Of a stretch of DNA of 64,000 bases, positions 56,723 to 64,000 are shown piece after piece; positions within the stretch are counted from its first letter, which is position 1, and every line of letters begins with the position of its first letter. This DNA is from Rhopalosiphum padi. Taxonomy: Eukaryota > Arthropoda > Insecta > Hemiptera > Aphididae. The notes under the pieces were generated by a model. The model was not told the origin of the DNA. It ran no database searches and was given only the letters and a program-made list of their open reading frames with translations. The translations under genes and the position numbers were made by a program. The stretch spans positions 59,002,152-59,066,151 of the forward strand of contig NC_083597.1 in assembly GCF_020882245.1 (NCBI RefSeq). The letters run 5' to 3'.

Positions 56723-57229
56723 TTCGGAGGTTCAAAAACCTCCGAATAGCGAGCACATATTTTAATCGTAATTTAAAAATGATGACAAAACGATAACAAA
56801 AACATTAAAGCATTTTATTGAAACCTCATAAAGTTGTTATGGGACTACAAGAGAGTAAAATCTTTAGGATTACGACGAATAACGACCATTATGGCGAAAA
56901 TATCAATGTCTTGACTGCTGATGTTTTATGTAGGTATTTCGTTAGTTAATTATTGGTGATGGTTTTCAACACGAAAAGTTCGATAAAACGTAAGCGTTGT
57001 CGATACAGAAAAAAAGTATAACTTTAGACTTCCGTAAAAACAAGAGAAATCTTGAAAGTCCACTTATTATCAAAAAAGTTTCACGTAGGAAAAATACAGT
57101 AATTTAATATAGCACATATATTTTTTCTTTAGAAAATTTACCCTTTTATGAATTTAAAAAATGTAACCCCTCTGAATAGTGAACAATATTTCGGTGACCG
57201 AGAGTGTTCGCTATTCAGAGGTTTCACTG
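56723..57229. mobile_element. pogo/Tigger-like MITE
   Basis: The right end, read inward from 57229, is CAGTGAAACCTCTGAATAG followed by CGAACAC. The left end at 56731-56754 has AAACCTCCGAATAGCGAGCAC, the same terminal repeat with mismatches. CAGT.AAACCTCT starts with a following 'GGTCACCG' segment and a second inverted copy are typical of pogo/Tigger-type elements. Inside the right end the repeat occurs again inverted (57169-57185 against 57205-57221), giving a 17-bp imperfect hairpin. A perfect 10-bp stem with a 4-base loop (56723-56746) overlaps the left border. There is no transposase frame and no clear TA duplication. Confidence 0.6.
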
Positions 57230-60116
57230 GTTAGGTGTAATATATACATATACCTATAAAAACCTAATATACCTCGACACCTCGCAAATAATTTAGAATT
57301 ATGAATATATATATATTTCAGGTTCAAAGCGGATCAACAAATGTATACTATTATTTTACAATAATGATGAGTGTTTTGTTTTTTGTATCTGTCATCGTTT
57401 TGGAACAGTAAAAATGCATTCAAATGTAAACGATGAGGGTGGTTTATTATAGTTAATAATTAGATTTAGTTGGTACTTTGTAGAAGTTAGATATGCCAAT
57501 AGTCAATTCATACTTTTAAAATAATTATTGTAGGTGTATTCTTAGTATTGTAACTAAATAGGTAGCACTATTCGTATTTTCTAGACATAATATCTTAGAT
57601 TTTCAAATTATTCTAGTCCTTATTAAAAAATGCAATTTTAAACTTGTTTTCAATTTTTATAAATGTCATTTTTTTCCAAGTGAAAAACCTAGACAATTTC
57701 ATTCAAAGTTTTTTATAAGTTGTTCATATTGCAATATTAAATATATTAAAAATAAATATTCATAGTTTGTTTTTTAAGTGTCGAAACGGATAAAAATAAA
57801 TAATTTTAACGAATTATTAACGTTTTAATCGAATTATATGTGTTGTTATTATTACATACCTACTACATAATATTGGAAGGCTATATTGACATTTTTAGGA
57901 AATTTATTTTTCTTTAGCCACACAACTACACCTATATCAATGAACCACCTTCTGAATTAGATTAAAATAATAAAGTATCCCATAATGTCGAAAAAAAAAC
58001 AATAATATGATAAAGCATAAAATAATACCATAAAACTATAATAGATCGCTGTAATTACATGTACCTCTAAACTACCTAATATTTGTATAGACACAAACTA
58101 TATAAAGTGGTTAAAAGAAAAATTGTCAAAACTCACGTTTACGTTTAAGACATACCAAAAATACTAACGCTTGAAAATAACTTCCACCAATATATGAAAA
58201 ATGTATTACCTACTTAAATAAATGTCAAACATATCCCTTAACATTGACAGAAATAATTCACCATTGAACTAATAGTATTTCTTCAAACTCATGGGATAAA
58301 GCATTTGCCAGTCACCAAAAACAATGAAGCTTATGTAATTCAATTTAAAAGACATCAAACATCATGAATTAATTTAAACTCTTATTGTAACGTCCTATGC
58401 AACTTTTACTTTATAGTTTTTACTCGTTAATGACCGTAAAAGCATGTCGTAGCTTTATAGTTGTTATGTTCTTAATATGTGTAATATAAAAGAATATAAT
58501 TAATGTTCTATAATAATATACTTTATTAAGTTTACAACAACTAAGCCAGATTTTAGTATTTTACATGAGGAAACGAGCACTAATACTACATATTATTTTA
58601 CATATGATGATAATAATAATAATAATCAAGAATGACGATTAGATACAATGTTACCTCACAACAATAGTCATTAATTAAAATATTTACCTATACTATATTA
58701 TCTAGCAATCATTATGCACTTCGTTACCCATACAAAATGCATCCGTGTTAAATTTTGGCTGCCTAATGCTAACATTTAGCGTAACGCGTGTGGGACGTGT
58801 GGGTAAACAATATTTTAAGTTTTCTGATTTGGTTTATATAAATGATATTAATTCCGGTATATCGACTTTACGTATCTGTCCCACCCAACGTTGCTTTTAT
58901 TGATCATTTATCAGCAGTATTTTTAAAATTTTTTTTTCTTGTTGAACGACTTAAATTTGATCTCTTTTTCATTTTGGACCAAAAACCAAAAACTCATAAA
59001 GTTTCAATTATGTAAACCAAAAACAACGAAAAAGTTTTATACTGTTATACTACATTAACTATTCACTAAAATATTAGTACTATAATTAGATATAATAACT
59101 AATAATTGGTAACACGGATGAAAGAAAATGTACGTATTTGTCGATTATTTAAAAAAATTAATAACTCGATTTTTTTAAACTTATAATTTATATAGAATCT
59201 GAAATATGCTTAAAACAAACCTGGTCAACGATGTAAACTCTTTCAATTGAAAAACATCAAAATAATCGGATGAGTAGGTTATATATATATAAATATATAA
59301 TATAGATATAGATCATTATTTAATTTATAGTTCATTTCAATCAATAACCGAGAAAACAAAAACTATTGTTCACAACCCTTTTCTCTTTATAATCACGTCT
59401 TTCAAGTTTCAGTCATTGGAAAACTGTCAAACAATATAATATAGTATTAATAATGTATATTGCATTATGGGAACAATATTTTATTTGGATTTAGAAACTT
59501 TTATCATGCTTCACCTCAACCAATAATATTTTTATTTATCTACGACTATGTCTCGAAGCGATGATGAACATAAATATATAGTTACTTAGTAGGTAGGTAT
59601 GTTTGGCGGATGTCAAGACGTCGACATTATTGATGCAGGTATTATAGTATTGGCACCAATAACGACCAACGTAACTCACTATAATACATAAGTAATGCGA
59701 TATTCAGACACCAAGTTTTAATAATAGAAATAGTGTCTTTGTCATATATAGTAATAAACTAATAACAAAATATCGGAATACCTCGTGTAACCTATATAAT
59801 AAAAAATACGCGTAGTCTTGAAATGAGACGAAATTAATATAATATTCTTGTTATGTACTATGATCACAGAATACCTTAAATTTAATCTATTCTGTGCTAT
59901 ATGGTACCATAATATGTAGGTTCTGATATGGCACATAATAAACATTATTGTTCCAATTATTGCATTGTTGTAATAATGATAACTCATGTTTATTTTGGTA
60001 TATTATGTTCATTGGCCAGTTACTACGCAGTTACAGGATTCGTTATCTTATTAGTATTGCTAGTATTGGCAACCATATGAATAAATTACAATGACTTTAG
60101 GCATTGCCGCAGGCTG
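57230..60116. other. AT-rich stretch, nothing recognised
   Basis: No gene-like frame or structured repeat is seen. A - strand frame at 59742-59987 has no domain features. Confidence 0.55.
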
Positions 60117-60254
60117 CAGTGGCTCTCATGCGCGAACGTGCCACAAAATTATTGAAAATATGAAGGAATAAAACATTCATACATGGTATAGTGTGTGTAT
60201 ACAACACAGCCACGCAGGTAATTTTATAGAACACCCAGAGATTGGGAACCACTA
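60117..60254. mobile_element. Very short hAT (Charlie-like) remnant
   Basis: The left end CAGTGGCTCTCATGCGCG and the reversed right end TAGTGGTTCCCAATCTCTGG both fit the CAGTGGTTCCCAA terminal consensus of hAT-Charlie-type elements. The 138-bp interior is noncoding. The flanking 8-mers do not match, so the target duplication has decayed or the borders are slightly off. Confidence 0.45.
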
Positions 60255-60960
60255 CAAACCCTAAGGGTATAGACTATATTGGATTTGAACGTTTTTTTGC
60301 ATGTAGGTACATTTGATTTGAACAGTATCTACCTAACCCGAAATGCAAAATGGGTTAGGATTTTCATACATATCTGTTTATTTATTTTGATAATTTTCCA
60401 AAGTGTATATTCTCAACGAAATAGTTACAAAAAATAGATATTGACTACAGTGGCCTTTTTTTAAATATTAATGTGATGGTGGTAGGTGGGAAATTTAGTG
60501 AGTTTCCACTCACTAGAAAATTAATTATATTCTTATTAATTTAAAAAAATATTTGGTTACGTACTTAGATGCGTTTAAAAAATAAAATAAAAACTGTTAT
60601 GCATAGGTGTCTATCAAATACTTTGAGTTTCTGTTAATTTCGATAGGTATATTCTTTTACGGCAACACAGGTAATTTTACTCGGGCTTATTGGATCATCT
60701 GCGTGATCGGTTCTTGTGTGGGTATTTATAATCTCGGTATTAAATACGAGTAGTTTTATTACTCTTATTCACGCGCAATAACCATTAATTATTATTTATT
60801 TATTCATTTAAACTAGGTTAATTATAGGTATACATTATTATAGATTTATGAAATAATTTCTTATAAAATTACACGATCCCATCCCTCCGACAACCTAAAC
60901 AAAATCTTACTTACACCACTGGGTATTGATGTTGAATACTCTGTTTGTATAGGGACTGCC
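60255..60960. other. Intergenic stretch upstream of ZNG1
   Basis: No gene. It contains an 8-bp perfect hairpin (CCTAACCC 60332-60339 with GGGTTAGG 60352-60359). At 60922, reading leftwards, there is a CAGTGGTGTAAGTAAG sequence resembling a MITE end, without a partner end that I can see. Confidence 0.45.
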
Positions 60961-61379
60961 ATGCACCTCCGACCATTTCACTATGGACCAGCGACTACTA
61001 CCCGGAAACAGGTCGACCACACATAATACATTTTGTACATTTTGTTTCTCAGAAATATGGCCAACGCCATCTCTCCAACAGTGTTCTCCAATAACGACGT
61101 CGAAACATCTCTACGCGATCACCGTCCGATAGCGCTGTGCGTATTGTCAGACAGCAGCTCTACTATTACTTATTATCAAAGTGGATTCTGTGCTATTGCC
61201 CATATTATTCAATCCACTTCTTGAAAACCCGGTCCTTATCAAGCAACAGCAGTGCAGTCGACGTGTGGAATAATTCAGCTGTAAGTGCCAAGTGGTTGTG
61301 GCACTAAGTTCGTGGTCGTTGTGGTCCGTCAATTTCATGTTATATAACCTATCCATAACCATACAATAATACGACCATG
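60961..61379 (+). promoter_or_regulatory. ZNG1 promoter/leader region with noncoding first exon
   Basis: The region is markedly less AT-rich than the flanks, as insect 5' ends often are. It carries two consensus splice donors that could join the acceptor at 61765: AATTCAGCT|GTAAGT (after 61280) and ACCATG|GTAAGT (after 61379). Whichever is used, the leader is noncoding for ZNG1. With the second donor, the frame of the main ORF meets a TGA formed across the junction. With the first, the frame is open back to TGA at 61222 but has no ATG. The transcription start is not defined; a TATATAA at 61342-61348 is too close to the second donor to be its TATA box. Frames at 61033-61224 (+) and 61147-61362 (-) fall here and look incidental. 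Confidence 0.5.
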
Positions 61380-61792
61380 GTAAGTGTTTAGACTTCCTAC
61401 AACTTTATTGAACACTGATAATTGATAATGATATCGGGACTGTGATAACATTATTATTAATATTATTTAACATAATAGTGTAATACTATCGGTAGTTGTA
61501 ACGTTTATATTCCAAATTTTTAAACGATTTGAAATTTCATGTTTTGTTTGAATTCCTAGTTTTCCATTTTGTTTTCTATAGTTGTCTCGATTAGGTAAAG
61601 TATTATAACACGTATTTGCTTTTCTCAAAGAAAGTTTCATTGATTATATTTTTTTTTGATCTTCTTCGTTGACAGTGAATAATGTATTATATTTTTATAA
61701 TCAGTGATGATAATATCTAATATGTCTTGATTAATTATTTTGATTGATAATCATTATGTTTTCAGAGTAATTGCAATGGACTCAGACGATGA
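61377..61792 (+). other. Spliced upstream ORF overlapping the ZNG1 start
   Basis: If the donor after 61379 is used, its last three bases are ATG. Joined to the exon at 61766 this opens a nine-codon frame (MSNCNGLRR) ending at TGA 61790-61792, past the ZNG1 start at 61776. An overlapping uORF of this kind would be expected to reduce translation of the main frame. With the alternative donor after 61280 this ATG is removed with the intron, so leader choice could tune output. This is derived from splice signals only; no transcript evidence is available. Confidence 0.4.
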
Positions 61793-63410
61793 AATCCCAT
61801 CATTAGTGACAGCTATCACATTAGATCCGGTGCCTGTGACAATTATAACCGGTTACTTAGGGTCTGGAAAAACAACTCTTTTAAATTACATACTAACGGA
61901 ACAACACAGTAAAAAAATTGCTGTCATATTGAACGAATTTGGCGAAGGTAAATCTATCGTTTTGCATTTAACACAATATTAATTGGTATTATTATTTGTC
62001 TCCTATATTATCTACTTAACTAAATATTAACACCTATATTTCATATTGCAAAAATACTTTGTACTCATTTTGCTATAGCGTTTTATTGAGGTTATAAAGT
62101 TAATTGCCTATTATTATTTTTTTAAAGGCGACACAATGGAAAAATCAATTGCTGTTGGTGAACAAGGAAATCTTTGTGAAGAATGGCTTGAACTACAAAA
62201 TGGTTGCTTATGTTGTTCTGTAAAAGATAATGGTGTAAAAGCAATTGAAAACCTTATGTCAAAACGTGGAAAATTTGATTATATATTGTTAGAAACTACA
62301 GGATTAGCTGATCCTGGTAACTTAGAATATTTTAAATAAATTAGTTGATGTATAAAGTCATAAATAACTTTATTTTTTAATATTTTTAGGACCTATTGCA
62401 AAATTATTTTGGGTTGATTCTGAGCTGGGAAGTGATGTTCATTTAGATGGTGGGTAAATCAAATTTTGTACATTTATCTAAAAATCTTATAGTCAAATGA
62501 AATTAATAATAGTTATTCATTATTTATATCATAAATTTAATCTATAGATATATATAATTTATTAAAAATTGATTTCATTTAATATCTTTGAAAATAAGTT
62601 AGTTAAGAAAATAAAATAAATATTTTGCTGTGAATTTAATTAGCCAAATCAAATAAGTCAGGATTGGCATTTAATAATAATGAGTGTTTTATGCTACTAT
62701 ACAATATTAATATATTGTATCAATACTCAAATTATTATATCAACATAATATATGTTTGTTAAATGTTTAGTTGTTGTATGTATTCATTATATTATAGCAT
62801 GTAATATTATCAATAATGTTTATTCTTGTAAAAACAAAAAATACTTGAAACTAATGGTATCTGGGTAGTGGTGCCAAATGAAATTGAAACTGGCAGTTCA
62901 AATAATTAGACCCACCCACCTCTTCTAATACTCAAATATTTTGTCAAGCATAATTTCTATAAATAAATATACCATTTTAAATAGAAAAAAAATTGTCAAG
63001 TAATATAGAAAATGATTAAATTGTTTTTTCTAATGATAATTTTTATTGATTTTTTAATATTAATTAATATTCAAATGAATTTTTTTAAATTTTTATAAAT
63101 CTTTGTGCAGCTTTGCACATTAATGAAAATTGACCCACTCAGCCAATTTTCTAGGCAGTTGAATTGAATTACTTGAAGTACATGTTCGGTGCCATTGTAT
63201 CTAGGTGAAACTAAGTTTTAATGGTATTTCTATTACATTTTATTACTACTGCAACATTTAATCAATATTAAAAATTAATCGTTTTAATATATTTATTTTG
63301 ATGAATAATGAATGCTATTTGTAGCTTATAGTTCTTAAAATAATAAAATAATTTAAATGTATATATTTTCAGGAATAGTCTGTGTCATTGATAGCAAAAA
63401 CGCCAATAAA
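61776..63410 (+). CDS. ZNG1: Zinc-regulated GTPase metalloprotein activator 1 (CobW/CBWD family), 5' part
   Basis: COG0523-type GTPase that passes zinc to client proteins such as methionine aminopeptidase 1 in the cytosol. Coding exons: 61776-61947 (in the exon from 61766), 62128-62316, 62390-62449 and 63373-63410, all with AG/GT borders and phases that join cleanly. The result is 153 residues. Residues 20-45 hold the first strand and the Walker A loop GYLGSGKTTLLNYIL; then ILNEFGEGD. GCLCCSVKDNG is the CxCC metal site, ETTGLADPG the switch region, FWVDSELGSD and DGIVCVIDSK (with the VIDSK strand) follow. These match animal ZNG1 almost position by position. The start at 61776 is the first in-frame ATG, and upstream in-frame readings end in stops. 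The acidic N-terminus has IPSLVTA where human ZNG1 has a CPELVP motif. The C-terminal half (the base-recognition TKxD-type motif and the CobW C-terminal domain) lies beyond 64000. The 923-bp intron 62450-63372 holds nothing recognisable. Confidence 0.95.
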
Positions 63411-64000
63411 GTAAGGTACCTAATTTTATAATTTACCACACTATATGAATACAAAAATTGAAAATTAGGTGTTCAAATTAGGGATTGAAACATATTAATT
63501 TGTATTTTGATTTATATGAAAAAAAAATGTTACTTTAATTGTTTATAATGTTATCTAAAAATTTTAATTACATTTTTTATTTTTTATTTAGTTGCAGTAT
63601 CTCACATTTTTACTTTCTTGTACTACTTAACTTTTATCTATACATATTGATTTATGCAAATGGTATATCTTTAGGGGTTTAACCATATTTATGTCAAGTC
63701 ATATAATATGCATTACAGAAAACTTCTTAGGCTGTTATTGAATCAACAAAATGTTATTAGTCAATTCATAGAGTGATACAAGAAATAGTAAAATGATACT
63801 TATGGGTTGATCATGAAAATCAAAATAATAAATATGTTATATGATACTATCTTTAATTTGCTAAAACCACTTTCAACAACAAATCACTTGATAGAGTATT
63901 TTCAATAGATCTTTTTTATACAGAGTACTATTTCTATGAAGAAAATCAATTTTTGTATTTTAACTGCATCTTATATCAAAATGATCATATTATACTCATC
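63411..64000 (+). other. ZNG1 intron, running off the window
   Basis: It starts with the donor GTAAGG. A possible acceptor (TTTTTATTTAG, ending 63591) is followed by TTGCAGTATCTCACA, reading LQYLT. That loosely recalls the LKHLT that follows in human ZNG1, but the next codons read FLLSCTT and a stop, not the expected acidic EEKPDG. The true next exon is therefore more likely beyond 64000. Confidence 0.5.

Noticed and set aside
60332..60359. GGGTTAGG hairpin as telomere-type (TTAGG) sequence
   Set aside because: Only one unit on each side of a loop; no tandem array.
61033..61224. + strand open frame of 63 codons upstream of ZNG1
   Set aside because: It is in frame with ZNG1 if the first donor is used, but ends at TGA 61222-61224 before the donor. 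No family resemblance.
61340..61348. TATATAA as a TATA box for ZNG1
   Set aside because: Only about 30 bp before the second splice donor, which would leave almost no first exon. Such words are common by chance here.
61147..61362. - strand open frame of 71 codons over the ZNG1 leader
   Set aside because: It lies antisense to the leader region, has no recognisable features, and is explained by the locally lower A+T content.
1..64000. CRISPR arrays, operons, bacterial promoters, integrated viral genes
   Set aside because: No regularly spaced identical repeats, no dense co-oriented ORFs, and no viral structural or replication motifs. The window is consistent with insect nuclear DNA throughout.

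Overview
The window looks like nuclear DNA of a hemipteran insect, most likely an aphid. This is inferred from the very high A+T content, long introns with GT..AG borders, insect-type protein families, and many short DNA-transposon remnants. There is no bacterial gene organisation: no dense ORFs and no operons. Only two protein-coding genes can be supported, both on the + strand and both incomplete in the window.

Region by region. 1-18503 is AT-rich with no recognisable exon; it may be intergenic or the long 5' introns of the next gene. 18504-21715 holds two consecutive coding exons that together give the second immunoglobulin domain of a Dpr-family (defective proboscis extension response) cell-surface protein. 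The intron between them carries a decayed mariner element with long inverted arms, ending 111 bp before the downstream exon. 21716-61000 is a gene desert made of repeats: a long-armed fold-back element (25201-25769), a hAT-type MITE with a perfect 8-bp target duplication (33072-33679), short hAT-like remnants, a decayed reverse-transcriptase fragment on the - strand (44515-45150), a pogo/Tigger-like MITE (56731-57229), copies of unnamed dispersed repeats, and microsatellites. 61000-64000 holds the 5' half of a ZNG1/CBWD gene (CobW-type zinc metallochaperone GTPase). It has a noncoding leader exon and four coding exons in view, covering the Walker A, GCLCC and ETTGLADP motifs, and the gene runs off the right edge.

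The two genes are unrelated in function: one is a neuronal adhesion and recognition protein, the other an intracellular zinc-transfer GTPase. I found no gene cluster, CRISPR array, tRNA, rRNA or new multi-gene system. The most interesting points are in the ZNG1 gene (degenerate METAP1-docking motif, and a splice-created upstream AUG that overlaps the start), in the divergent Dpr-like gene with possible alternative 3' ends, and in the well-preserved hAT MITE.
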